13,780 bases of DNA from Synergistales bacterium Syner_01 (GTDB lineage: Bacteria > Synergistota > Synergistia > Synergistales > Aminobacteriaceae), in assembly GCA_001604435.1 (NCBI GenBank), contig LVBO01000365.1:1-13780 (forward strand), given 5' to 3'. The position numbers and the translations under genes are program-made. The stretch's first letter is position 1. The number at the start of each line of letters is the position of its first letter. Below the pieces are notes generated by a model, which saw nothing but the letters and a program-made list of their open reading frames with translations, did not search any database and was not told where the DNA came from. This document shows positions 1 to 7,045 of this stretch, in pieces.

Positions 1-78
1 CGGCTCTACTGTCCCGACGAGATGCTTTTTTCGCGCGTTCTTTCGGAGTGCCAACGACGACTCGAAGGAAAGAAATGA
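1..78 (+). CDS. Possible C-terminal end of an upstream gene (partial)
   Basis: Frame 1 is open from the window edge to a TGA at 76-78 and would encode about 25 residues, beginning RLYCPDEMLF and ending RRLEGKK. The charged, basic end is typical of a protein C-terminus, and the stop lies just before the ribosome binding site of the M20 gene at 98, an operon-like spacing of 19 bases. I do not recognise the family from so short a tail. Frame 2 is also open here and runs into the M20 ATG, but its translation does not look like an M20 N-terminus, so I prefer frame 1. Confidence 0.35.
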   Translation, partial: RLYCPDEMLFSRVLSECQRRLEGKK

Positions 79-97
79 GGACAAGGGAGGGGAAAGA

Positions 98-1291
98 ATG
101 AAGGAAACGCTTGCGAAAAGGGTCCGGGAGATCGCTCCCGAGGTTGTCGAGTGGCGACGGCGGATTCACCGGAATCCGGAGCTCAGCTTCCAGGAGTTCG
201 AGACGTCCGCGCTGATCGAGGAGAAGCTCCGCTCGTTCAACGTCGACGCGATACGGAGGATCGGCAGCAGCGGCACCGGTATATGCGCCGAGCTGTACGG
301 AACCGGAAGCGGCCCGGGAAGATGCGTCGGCATCCGGGCGGATATCGACGCCCTCCCGATTCAGGAGCAGTCCGGGGTTCCGTACGCCTCGACGAAGGAC
401 GGAATTTTTCACGGCTGCGGGCACGACTCCCACGCCGCCATTCTGCTGGGGACGGCCCGGCTGCTCTCGGAGCTTCGGCATACCTTCTCCGGCTGCGTCA
501 AATTCTTCTTCCAGCACGCGGAGGAGGAGCTCGGCGGAGGGAAAGAGTTCATGGAGGCCGGCGTGATGGAGAATCCGCACGTCGACGGCGTGATGGCCCT
601 GCACGCGCTGCCCGACATCTACGTCGGGGAGATCGGCGTCCGCGACGACTTCATGACCGGCGGAGTCGACCTGCTGAAGATCGTCGTCGAGGGGAAACAG
701 GCGCACGGCGGGTACCCGCACTACGGAGTGGACACCATCCTCGCCGCGTCGACCATAGTGACCGCGCTCCAGAGCCTGGGCTCGCGCGAGCTGGCGCCGA
801 CGGACTGCGCCATCGTGACGTTCGGCAGGATAGAGGGCGGCATCTCGAACTCCTACATCGGAGGCCCGGTCCGTTTGGAAGGGTGCATACGCTACCTCCG
901 GAAGAGTACGCAGGAACTCTTTCACCGGAGGGTCCGCGAGATCGCAACGAGCGTGGGGGAGGGGCTTCGGGCAAAAGTTTCCGTGGAAATAACTCCCGAG
1001 ATGATCCCCACGTGCGTCGACAGGAAGTGGGTGAACCGCATCCGGAAGGTGTGCGCCGATATCGACTCGGTGGAGCGGGTCGTCGATCTGCCCTCGCCCG
1101 CGATGGGGGGCGAAGACTACGCCTATTTCCTGGAGAAGGCCCCCGGAACCCTCTTCCGGCTCGGCGTCAGGACGAAAGGCGGCCCGCACTGTCCGACGCA
1201 CTCCATCAACTTCTACGTCGACGACGAGGCGATTCCGATCGGAATGGAGATTATGGCCGCAGCGGCGCTCGACGCGCTGAAAGAAGAGTAG
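98..1291 (+). CDS. M20 family metallo-amidohydrolase (HipO/AmhX-like aminoacylase), first copy
   Basis: Predicted cytoplasmic dinuclear-metal amidohydrolase of 397 residues, a normal length for the M20D (hippurate hydrolase / N-acyl-amino acid amidohydrolase / IAA-amino acid hydrolase) group; no signal peptide is seen. The motifs appear in order: RADIDALP (80-87), HGCGHDSH (105-112), QHAEEELGGG (139-148), ALHALPD (167-173), GKQAHGGYPH (199-208), MGGEDYAYF (336-344) and THSINF (367-372). Probable metal ligands are C107, H109, E143, H169 and H368, with E142 as catalytic base. The usual QPAEE reads QHAEE here, and the common N-[VI]-I-P stretch of the dimerisation domain is altered (SYIGG, 252-256). 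The ATG at 98 follows AGGGAGG at 84-90. A solute-binding protein gene starts 88 bases downstream without a clear terminator, so the two are probably co-transcribed. Family is firm; the substrate (N-acyl amino acid, carbamoyl or dipeptide-like) is unknown. Confidence 0.93.
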   Translation: MKETLAKRVREIAPEVVEWRRRIHRNPELSFQEFETSALIEEKLRSFNVDAIRRIGSSGTGICAELYGTGSGPGRCVGIRADIDALPIQEQSGVPYASTKDGIFHGCGHDSHAAILLGTARLLSELRHTFSGCVKFFFQHAEEELGGGKEFMEAGVMENPHVDGVMALHALPDIYVGEIGVRDDFMTGGVDLLKIVVEGKQAHGGYPHYGVDTILAASTIVTALQSLGSRELAPTDCAIVTFGRIEGGISNSYIGGPVRLEGCIRYLRKSTQELFHRRVREIATSVGEGLRAKVSVEITPEMIPTCVDRKWVNRIRKVCADIDSVERVVDLPSPAMGGEDYAYFLEKAPGTLFRLGVRTKGGPHCPTHSINFYVDDEAIPIGMEIMAAAALDALKEE

Positions 1292-1379
1292 GCCGACGCG
1301 GGAAAAGACGGGCGTTCGTGGGCTCCGGTAAAAAAGCGTTTCACTGCTTCAGGCGGTATAAAATTCAATAGAGGAGTGG

Positions 1380-2915
1380 ATGTACGTGGAAAGAAAGGGA
1401 ATTCTGCGGTTGATTTTCGGGGCGGCGCTTCTGGCGGCGTTCGCGACCGGCGCGTTCGCGGCCGGAATGGAGACGTTTACTCTGGGGCTTCCGGGAGACG
1501 CGAAGACGCTCGATCCCCAGCAGGCGGTGGATACGATGTCCTTCGCCGTGTCCAAGCATATCAACGAGCCTCTGGTGACGGTGGACGGCAAGACGAAAGA
1601 GCTTGTTCCCGTATTGGCGGAGCGGTGGGATATCATCGATTCCCAGACGTACAGGTTCTTTCTGAAAAAAGGCGTGAAATTCCATAACGGCGAGGAACTC
1701 ACCGCCGAGGACGTCGTCTTTTCGCTGAAGCGCGCCGCGTCTCCCGCCTCGGTGCACGCGGGGTCGAGAGGAAAGTATATCGACACCGAGGGCTTCCAGA
1801 TCATCGACAAGTACACCGTGATCGTGAAGACCTGCGGGCCCGTCGGCGGCTGGCTTGAATCCATGAAACACCCGTACGCGAGCATCTACAACAAGAAAGC
1901 CGTCGAAGAGGCGGGCGAGGAGTATTTCAGAAACCCCGTGGGTACCGGTCCCTTCAAGTTCAAGAGCTGGACCAAGGGGGAGCGCATCGAGCTGACGGCG
2001 TTCGACGAATACCATGGAACCCGTCCGAACTTCAAGAACTTCAACATTCTGGTCCTTCCCGACGACAGCAGCCGCGTCATCGCGCTGGAGACGGGCAAGG
2101 TCGACATGATCTACGCCGTGCCGCCCAGCGATTTCGAACGCCTGAACGAATCCTCGAAGGTGAAGGTCGTCAAGGCCCCCGGGCTTGGCCTGATCTACCT
2201 CGGGATGAACACGCAGAAAAAGCCTCTTTCCGATCCTCGCGTCCGTCATGCCGTCGACTACGCGATCAACAAGGCGGCGTACGACGCCGTGGTCTATCAG
2301 GGGAATTCGGCGCAGCCCGCAGGCCCTCTGGTTCCCGCGAGCACCTTCACCCCGCAGAACGTCAAGGACCATCCTTTCGACCCCGCGAAGGCCAAGGCGC
2401 TTCTCGCCGAGGCGGGGTACCCCGACGGAATCAGCCTGAATCTCTGGATCAGCAACTTCCAGGATAGAGTGAACGGCGCCACCGTTATTCAGTCGATGCT
2501 GGCCGCCGTGGGCATCAAGGCGGAGATTCAGGTCTTCGAATCGGGAGTGTTCGACGGAAAGGTCAAGACCAACGAACAGGACCTCATCATCAGCACATGG
2601 GGAATGCAGACCAACAGAGACGCCGGGCAGTTCTGGCTTTCGCTCTTCCACTCGGGCAGCATCGGCGCGACCAACTGGACCGTCCTCGGGGACGCCGAGG
2701 TCGACAAGGGGATCGACACGGCCAACGTCACCGTCGACGCCGCCGAACGCACCGCGCTCTTCCAGGGAGTCTGGGACCGCCTCGAAGAACTCCGTCCGAT
2801 GGTTCCCCTGTCGGTGCCCAACGAACTGTACGGCGCGCGGAAAGATCTCGTCGGTCTCGAGGAGCTCTTCGACGGTCGCTTGAACTACCTCGGCAACCTC
2901 TCGCTCCAGCAGTAA
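1380..2915 (+). CDS. ABC transporter substrate-binding protein, family 5 (peptide/nickel/opine type)
   Basis: Extracytoplasmic solute receptor of 511 residues, the usual size for SBP_bac_5. It has a Sec signal peptide: basic start (MYVERKGILR), hydrophobic core at about 10-22 and an AFA-A cleavage site near 27-28. No lipobox cysteine is present, so the protein would be soluble in a periplasm. The family features follow in order: a mature N-terminus with LDPQQAVDT, EPLV, LAERWDI, the YRFFLKKGVKFHNGEELTAEDVVFSLKR signature region at about 96-120, the PVGTGPFKFKSW block at about 185-197 and the DPRVRHAVDYAINK block near 286-299. The ATG at 1380 follows GAGGAG at 1371-1376. No ABC permease or ATPase gene lies in the window, so its transporter partners are elsewhere or outside the edge. 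It sits between two M20 hydrolases, which suggests that it delivers a peptide-like or acylated amino acid for hydrolysis; that role is inferred. Confidence 0.92.
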   Translation: MYVERKGILRLIFGAALLAAFATGAFAAGMETFTLGLPGDAKTLDPQQAVDTMSFAVSKHINEPLVTVDGKTKELVPVLAERWDIIDSQTYRFFLKKGVKFHNGEELTAEDVVFSLKRAASPASVHAGSRGKYIDTEGFQIIDKYTVIVKTCGPVGGWLESMKHPYASIYNKKAVEEAGEEYFRNPVGTGPFKFKSWTKGERIELTAFDEYHGTRPNFKNFNILVLPDDSSRVIALETGKVDMIYAVPPSDFERLNESSKVKVVKAPGLGLIYLGMNTQKKPLSDPRVRHAVDYAINKAAYDAVVYQGNSAQPAGPLVPASTFTPQNVKDHPFDPAKAKALLAEAGYPDGISLNLWISNFQDRVNGATVIQSMLAAVGIKAEIQVFESGVFDGKVKTNEQDLIISTWGMQTNRDAGQFWLSLFHSGSIGATNWTVLGDAEVDKGIDTANVTVDAAERTALFQGVWDRLEELRPMVPLSVPNELYGARKDLVGLEELFDGRLNYLGNLSLQQ

Positions 2916-2932
2916 GAACGCCTGCGAACCAC

Positions 2933-2969
2933 GAGCCGCCTCCGCCGCGCGTTTTTTAGGAGGCGGCTC
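2933..2969 (+). terminator. Strong hairpin after the binding-protein gene (terminator-like or mRNA-stabilising)
   Basis: GAGCCGCCTCC (2933-2943) pairs perfectly over 11 bp with GGAGGCGGCTC (2959-2969), beginning 17 bases after the stop of the binding-protein gene. The tail after the stem is only TGTTT, while a run of six T lies inside the loop (2952-2957). It is therefore not a textbook terminator; partial termination or 3'-end protection of the binding-protein mRNA is as likely. Its right arm can alternatively pair with a downstream sequence ending at 2984. Confidence 0.55.
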
Positions 2970-3045
2970 TGTTTCGGGAGCCGCGGGGCGGGCGATTCGG
3001 GTTCTTCGAACGTCGCGGAGCGCCGTCGCTAGAAAGGTGGGGGTT

Positions 3046-4233
3046 ATGATCTCCGAAGTGCTTCAAAAATCTATGGATATTTATGAATACCTGGTTGAAA
3101 ACAAACGCCGTATCCATGCGAACCCGGAGATGGGGATGCAGGAGTTCGCCACCACGGCGCTGGTCGAGTCGGAGCTGCGGGGCATGGGGGTGGAGATTGT
3201 TCCCCTCTCCCGCAATGTAGGCGTTCTCGGAATTATCCGCGGCGAAAAGGAAGGACGGGGGCTGGTTACGGCGCTGCGCGCGGATATGGACGCCCTCCCG
3301 ATACAGGAGACCGCGGACGCTCCGGATACATCGAAGGTCCCGGGGGCGATGCACGCCTGCGGACACGACGCGCATACCGCCATGCTTCTGGGCGCGGCGA
3401 AAATCCTGGTCTCCATGAAGGAGCGCTTCTCCGGGACCGTCAAACTGCTCTTTCAGCCCGCCGAGGAGACGCTCGGAGGCTCCCTCTACATGATCGAACA
3501 AGGAGCGCTGGAACATCCGAAGGTCGATCGCGTCTTCGGCATGCACGGACACTCCTCGTACCGGGTGGGCGAGATCGCCTTTCGGGAGGGGCCGTCCATG
3601 GCCTCCTCGGACTTTTTCACAGCGACGATCAAAGGAACGAGCGGGCACGGAGCATATCCGCACCGCACCGGTTGCGATCCGATTTTGGCGGCGTCGAACT
3701 CCGTAATGGCGCTTCAAAGCGTCGTCACCCGGCAGATCGACGCTCTCGACAGCGTCGTGCTTTCGGTCTGCGAGATCCGCGGAGGGACGGCGAAGAACAT
3801 CATTCCCGAGACGGTCGAGTTCGGAGGCTCCATCCGTTGTCAAAACATGGAGACGCGAAACTCCATGGAGGGGCGCATTCGGGACGTCGTCCGAGGAATA
3901 GCGGCCTCCTACAAGTGCGAAGCGGAACTGGACTACCGGTACGGCGTGCCGCCGCTCGTCAACGACCCCGCGGCGACCTCGCTCGCCCGGGAGAGCGCGA
4001 GGAAGCTCGTGGGAGCGGACCGGGTGAAAACGATCGACTTCCCCGCCATGGGCTCCGAAGATTTTTCCAGATACCTGGAAAAAGTTCCGGAAGGCGTCTT
4101 CGCCCGCCTGGGAATCGCCGAGCCGGGAAAGCCCGCCCCCGTCTTTCACAACGGGAGCTTCGTCTTCGCCGAGGGAGCTCTTCCTTATGGAACGGCGCTC
4201 TTCGTCCAGTTTGTGCTGGATGTAAATCAGTAG
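3046..4233 (+). CDS. M20 family metallo-amidohydrolase (HipO/AmhX-like aminoacylase), second copy
   Basis: Paralogue of the enzyme at 98, with 395 residues and no signal peptide. Motifs are closer to the family norm: LRADMDALPIQE (78-88), HACGHDAHTA (103-112), FQPAEETLGGS (136-146), GMHGH (165-169), GTSGHGAYPHRTG (197-209), GGTAKNIIPE (247-255), AMGSEDFSRYL (334-344) and VFHNGSF (366-372). Probable metal ligands are C105, H107, E141, H167 and H368, with E140 as general base. I chose the ATG at 3046, 5 bases after AGGTGG (3035-3040), over an in-frame GTG at 3037 that lies inside that ribosome binding site. Intact IIP and QPAEE motifs distinguish it from the first copy, so the two probably differ in substrate. 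A UroD-family gene starts 60 bases downstream, with no terminator between them; that pairing suggests a shared pathway. Substrate unknown. Confidence 0.93.
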   Translation: MISEVLQKSMDIYEYLVENKRRIHANPEMGMQEFATTALVESELRGMGVEIVPLSRNVGVLGIIRGEKEGRGLVTALRADMDALPIQETADAPDTSKVPGAMHACGHDAHTAMLLGAAKILVSMKERFSGTVKLLFQPAEETLGGSLYMIEQGALEHPKVDRVFGMHGHSSYRVGEIAFREGPSMASSDFFTATIKGTSGHGAYPHRTGCDPILAASNSVMALQSVVTRQIDALDSVVLSVCEIRGGTAKNIIPETVEFGGSIRCQNMETRNSMEGRIRDVVRGIAASYKCEAELDYRYGVPPLVNDPAATSLARESARKLVGADRVKTIDFPAMGSEDFSRYLEKVPEGVFARLGIAEPGKPAPVFHNGSFVFAEGALPYGTALFVQFVLDVNQ

Positions 4234-4263
4234 GATTCGCAGGCGCCGTAAAACACGAAACAA

Positions 4264-4278
4264 GCAGGAGAATCCTGC
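4264..4278 (+). other. Small hairpin directly before a ribosome binding site
   Basis: GCAGGA (4264-4269) and TCCTGC (4273-4278) can form a 6-bp stem with a GAA loop. The next six bases, AGGAGG (4279-4284), are the ribosome binding site of the UroD-family gene at 4294. The same TCCTGC arm is also complementary to the GCAGGA made by 4277-4282. It may keep the binding site open or mark an RNA-processing point; the function is unproven. Confidence 0.35.
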
Positions 4279-4293
4279 AGGAGGTAACGATCG

Positions 4294-5292
4294 ATGAAAA
4301 TGACCCACAGGCAGCGCATAGAAAACGCACTCGCGTTGAAGGAGACGGACAGGATTCCCTACAGCATGTGGATGCACTTCCCCAACCGGGACCGTCATCC
4401 GCGCAGGTTGGCGGAACTGAGTCTGGCCAATCAGAAGCGGTTCGACCTCGACTTCATCAAATTCATGCCCTTCGGCATGTACTCCACGATCGACTACGGA
4501 ATCGACCTCGACCTTCTTCCCGGTTTCGTCGACGCACCCGTGGCGCACGCGCCGCTTATCAAGGACATCGCCGACTGGGACAAGATCCGCTTCGTCTCCG
4601 GAACGTCGGGAGAGTACTCCGTGGTGCTGGAGGCGCAGCGCCTTCTCTTCGGCATGATGGACGAACGCGTCCCGTTTCTTCAGACGGTGTTCAGCCCCAT
4701 GACCACCGCAGCCAAGCTGTGCAGCCCGGCTCTTCTCGTGAAGCATCTCGCGGAGGACCCGCGCCGGATTCACCGCGCCCTTGAAATCATCACCGCGGCC
4801 ACGGTGCAGTTCGCCAAGGCCTCCGTCTCTCTCGGCGCCGACGGTCTCTTCTTCGCCACGCAGATGTCCACCCGCGACGCGATCGATCCGGCCTCGCACG
4901 AGGCGTTCGTTAAAAAGTACGACTTCGAAGTACTCGACAGCGTCAAGGGTTCCACCTGGTTCAACGTGATGCACGTCCACGGGGCGAACGCGATGATCCG
5001 CGAGGTCCAGGACTACCCTGTTCATGCGCTGAGCTGGCACGACCGCGACGACGGCCCTTCGATGGAGGAGGTCCGCGCGTACAGCTCCAAGGCGTTCATC
5101 GGCGGCCTGAGCTGGGGAAAGAACTGGATCGGCAAGACGAACGAGGAGGTCGTCGTCGAAGTGCGCGAGACGGCCGCCCGCAACGGCGGCAGAGGCGTCA
5201 TCCTCGGCCCCGGCTGCGTCATCGACCCCTCGACGCCGGAAGAGCGGCTGGAGCTGGTCCACAAGACCGTTCTGGAAACGGCGCGGTCATAA
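4294..5292 (+). CDS. Uroporphyrinogen decarboxylase (UroD/MtaA-fold) family protein, first copy
   Basis: 332-residue cytoplasmic TIM-barrel protein of the UroD/MtaA/CmuA superfamily. Family features are the N-terminal R-x-x-x-ALxxxExDRIPYSMW block (7-26), VFSPMTTAAKL (132-142), GADGLFFATQMS (181-192), NVMHVHG (224-230) and the C-terminal ILGPGCVIDPSTPEERL block (303-319). It lacks the RQAGR substrate motif of true HemE, so it is not the haem-pathway enzyme. In corrinoid methyltransferases such as MtaA, zinc is held by H-x-C plus a later C. Here the site reads H227-V-H229 with C308, an H-x-H...C variant. The ATG at 4294 follows AGGAGG at 4279-4284, and a strong terminator begins 5 bases after the stop. 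It follows the second M20 gene as a likely two-gene operon. No corrinoid protein gene lies nearby. Demethylase, methyltransferase and decarboxylase roles all remain possible. Confidence 0.87.
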   Translation: MKMTHRQRIENALALKETDRIPYSMWMHFPNRDRHPRRLAELSLANQKRFDLDFIKFMPFGMYSTIDYGIDLDLLPGFVDAPVAHAPLIKDIADWDKIRFVSGTSGEYSVVLEAQRLLFGMMDERVPFLQTVFSPMTTAAKLCSPALLVKHLAEDPRRIHRALEIITAATVQFAKASVSLGADGLFFATQMSTRDAIDPASHEAFVKKYDFEVLDSVKGSTWFNVMHVHGANAMIREVQDYPVHALSWHDRDDGPSMEEVRAYSSKAFIGGLSWGKNWIGKTNEEVVVEVRETAARNGGRGVILGPGCVIDPSTPEERLELVHKTVLETARS

Positions 5293-5297
5293 CCTCT

Positions 5298-5338
5298 CGG
5301 CGAGTCGTCTCGACAACGGGACGGCTCGCCGTTTTTTT
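5298..5338 (+). terminator. Rho-independent terminator after the first UroD-family gene
   Basis: CGGCGAGTCGTC (5298-5309) pairs with GACGGCTCGCCG (5320-5331) over 12 bp with a single G-U wobble, and seven T follow (5332-5338). This is the best terminator in the window. It lies only 20 bases before the start codon of the dehydrogenase gene. Confidence 0.9.
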
Positions 5339-5358
5339 CGGAGAAGGAGGCGCAGCGT

Positions 5359-6231
5359 ATGAAGAACATCGCGTTTTTCGGCCTCGGCAGAATGGGGTTG
5401 CCCATGGCCAAGCGTCTGCTCGCCGCCGGGTATTCCCTGCGGACGAGCGTTCATCGAAATCCGGCCCCGGCGGAGGAGCTGCGTCTCCTCGGCGCGGAGA
5501 TCCTCGCGTCTCCGCGGGAGGCCGTGCGCGGCGCGGAGCTGATCGTCGCCATCCTCCCCGCCGACCGCGAGATCGAGGAACTGTTCCTCGATTCGGCCGT
5601 CTTCGAGGCCGTCGAACGGGGCGCCGCGATCATCGAGATGTCCACGGCGACGCCCGGCTGCGTCCGGAAGGTCGCGGCGCGCTATGCGGAAAAAGGCGTT
5701 CGCTTTTTCGACGCTCCGGTGAGCGGCGGCGTGAAGGGGGCCGTGGAAGGAACGCTGACCGTGATCGGAGGAGGGGACTCGTCGCTCCTCGAGGAACTTC
5801 GACCGGTTCTCGAACACATGGCGAAGAAAATCTTCCTCGTCGGCGACGTCGGTTCGGGAAAGGCCATGAAGTCGATCAACCAGATCATGGTCGCATCCAA
5901 CACGCTCGTCGTGGCGGAGGCTCTTCGGTATGCGCGGGGGCTCGGCGTCGACCCGGAGAAGATGTTCGAGACGATCTCCGCGAGCACAGGAGCCTCGGCG
6001 GCCCTGACGGCGAAGTTTCACAAGATGGCGAACGAGGACTTCGCGCCGGGGTTCTCCCTCGCGCTGATGAAGAAGGATTTGAAGATAGCCCTCTCCGAGG
6101 CGGGGGAGGTTCCTCTGCCGATGATCACCCTCGCCCGCCAGATTTATCTGATGCTCGGCGAGGAGTGCGACGGAGAGGACTATACCGTGGTGTCGACGCT
6201 CTTCCGAGACGGAAGAAAGAGCGGAACCTGA
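5359..6231 (+). CDS. NAD(P)-dependent beta-hydroxyacid dehydrogenase (3-hydroxyisobutyrate / tartronate semialdehyde reductase family)
   Basis: 290-residue soluble oxidoreductase of normal family length. It opens with the Rossmann motif FFGLGRMGLPMA (6-17). The substrate motif DAPVSGGVKGA lies at 118-128. The catalytic motif GSGKAMKSINQ (165-175) places the catalytic lysine at K171, and KKDLKIAL (238-245) supplies the usual C-terminal K/D pair. The second beta strand ends in SVHRNP rather than in an acidic residue, which suggests NADP(H) preference; this is inference. Such enzymes interconvert a 2- or 3-hydroxyacid and its semialdehyde or ketoacid (3-hydroxyisobutyrate, glycerate, L-serine or 4-hydroxybutyrate type), and the exact substrate cannot be read here. 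GAAGGAGG at 5343-5350 precedes the ATG by 8 bases. It starts 20 bases after a strong terminator, so it depends on read-through or on a promoter within the preceding gene. No terminator follows, but a promoter for the next gene does. Confidence 0.9.
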   Translation: MKNIAFFGLGRMGLPMAKRLLAAGYSLRTSVHRNPAPAEELRLLGAEILASPREAVRGAELIVAILPADREIEELFLDSAVFEAVERGAAIIEMSTATPGCVRKVAARYAEKGVRFFDAPVSGGVKGAVEGTLTVIGGGDSSLLEELRPVLEHMAKKIFLVGDVGSGKAMKSINQIMVASNTLVVAEALRYARGLGVDPEKMFETISASTGASAALTAKFHKMANEDFAPGFSLALMKKDLKIALSEAGEVPLPMITLARQIYLMLGEECDGEDYTVVSTLFRDGRKSGT

Positions 6232-6251
6232 AACTTCCGACGGATTCTTCC

Positions 6252-6280
6252 TTGACATATGGTGCGGCTTTTAGTAGGAT
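6252..6280 (+). promoter_or_regulatory. Sigma-70-type promoter for the GntR/UroD unit
   Basis: A perfect -35 box TTGACA (6252-6257) is followed after 17 bases by the -10 box TAGGAT (6275-6280). It lies in the short A+T-rich gap before the GntR gene at 6346. A perfect TATAAT at 6296-6301 has no matching -35 at the right distance. Confidence 0.72.
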
Positions 6281-6308
6281 AAATATAAAATAAAATATAA
6301 TATAAAAT
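6281..6308 (+). promoter_or_regulatory. A/T-only tract with direct repeats just downstream of the -10 box
   Basis: All 28 bases are A or T, in striking contrast with the G+C-rich surroundings. ATATAAAAT occurs at 6283-6291 and again at 6300-6308, a 17-base offset. The tract is framed by an inverted repeat, TAGGAT (6275-6280, identical to the proposed -10) and ATCCTA (6307-6312). Next to it lies the imperfect palindrome CCTAGATCTTGG (6309-6320). It could be an operator region for the adjacent regulator or a promoter-strengthening sequence. Confidence 0.4.
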
Positions 6309-6341
6309 CCTAGATCTTGGAAGAAGAAAGAGAGGGGCTGC

Positions 6342-6357
6342 ATCGATGGCCATCGAT
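6342..6357. promoter_or_regulatory. Perfect 16-bp palindrome over the start codon of the first GntR gene
   Basis: The half-site ATCGATGG (6342-6349) is followed at once by its exact reverse complement CCATCGAT (6350-6357). The ATG at 6346-6348 sits inside the left half. It could serve as an operator or as an RNA hairpin affecting initiation; chance is not excluded. Confidence 0.35.
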
Positions 6358-7008
6358 CGGACGATGGTCGCCTCCTACGAGAAGAAGACGGTGAAGGAGA
6401 AAGTCTTCGAAAATCTCAAGGAGGCGATTTTAAAGGGAAACCTCCCCAGCGGACAACAGATACGGCAGGACGAAATCGCGCTTCAGCTCGGGGTCAGCCG
6501 CGTTCCCGTCCGCGAAGCCCTGATGCAGCTGGAGGCCGTCGGACTTGTGAAATTTTCCCCGTATAAGGGGGCGGTCGTCTCGACGCTTTCGCCGGACGAC
6601 GCGAGGGAGATCTTCGAAATCCGTTCGTTGCTGGAGGCGGAAGCGCTCGTTCTGGCGTTTCCGAATCTTTCCCCGGAAGCGTTGGACAGGGCGGGGCAGC
6701 TTGTGGAGGAGGCCGGAGAAGAGCAGGATCCCCTCAAATGGAGCGAGAAAAACTGGACGTTCCACTCCTTCCTCTACCAGTATTCCGAGCGCCCCCGCTT
6801 GATCGCGCTGATACGCTCGCTTCACGACAACGTCGCTCCCTACAGAGCGCTGTATTTGCGGACGTTGGACTCTCATTGCGAATCCACCGCCGCGCACGGA
6901 CGGATCGTCCAGAGCCTGCGCGAAGGGCGGATAGAGGAGGCGGCGCGCCTTCTCAAAGAGCACTTGGCGCTTGCGGAGATGAATATTATTCGCTATTTGA
7001 AGCGATAG
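6346..7008 (+). CDS. GntR family transcriptional regulator, FadR subfamily (FCD domain), first copy
   Basis: 220-residue DNA-binding regulator of typical FadR-subfamily size. The winged helix-turn-helix is at about 15-80: KVFENLKEAILKGNLPSG, then IALQLGVSRVPVREALMQLEAVGLV (44-68), the classical GntR recognition segment. The FCD effector domain follows from about 85 to 210. Its metal site would be N136 (usually Asp), H140, H184 and H206, so three histidines are kept and the acidic ligand is replaced. Such proteins bind small carboxylates (acyl, hydroxy- or keto-acids) and usually repress neighbouring catabolic genes. The ATG at 6346 follows GAGAGGGG at 6330-6337. The second UroD-family gene begins 37 bases after the stop with no terminator, so regulator and enzyme are probably one transcript. 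It may also act on the dehydrogenase upstream; that is inference. Confidence 0.92.
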   Translation: MAIDRTMVASYEKKTVKEKVFENLKEAILKGNLPSGQQIRQDEIALQLGVSRVPVREALMQLEAVGLVKFSPYKGAVVSTLSPDDAREIFEIRSLLEAEALVLAFPNLSPEALDRAGQLVEEAGEEQDPLKWSEKNWTFHSFLYQYSERPRLIALIRSLHDNVAPYRALYLRTLDSHCESTAAHGRIVQSLREGRIEEAARLLKEHLALAEMNIIRYLKR

Positions 7009-7045
7009 TATATTTCAATAAAATTACGAGGAGGTTATTTCTACC

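Noticed and set aside
1365..2651. A 428-codon open frame on the minus strand
   Set aside because: It is antisense to the binding-protein gene, has no domain and reflects codon bias of the real gene.
2956..5262. A 768-codon open frame on the minus strand
   Set aside because: It lies opposite the second M20 and first UroD genes, both with clear family motifs. Its composition is rich in Arg, His, Asp and Val with no recognisable domain, a usual shadow of G+C-rich coding DNA.
4294..5292. Haem-pathway uroporphyrinogen decarboxylase (HemE)
   Set aside because: The RQAGR substrate motif near the N-terminus is missing and no haem genes are near; the same holds for the protein at 7046.
6195..6230. 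Hairpin CTTCCG/CGGAAG near the end of the dehydrogenase gene as a terminator
   Set aside because: The stem is only 6 bp, lies inside the coding region and has no T tract after it.
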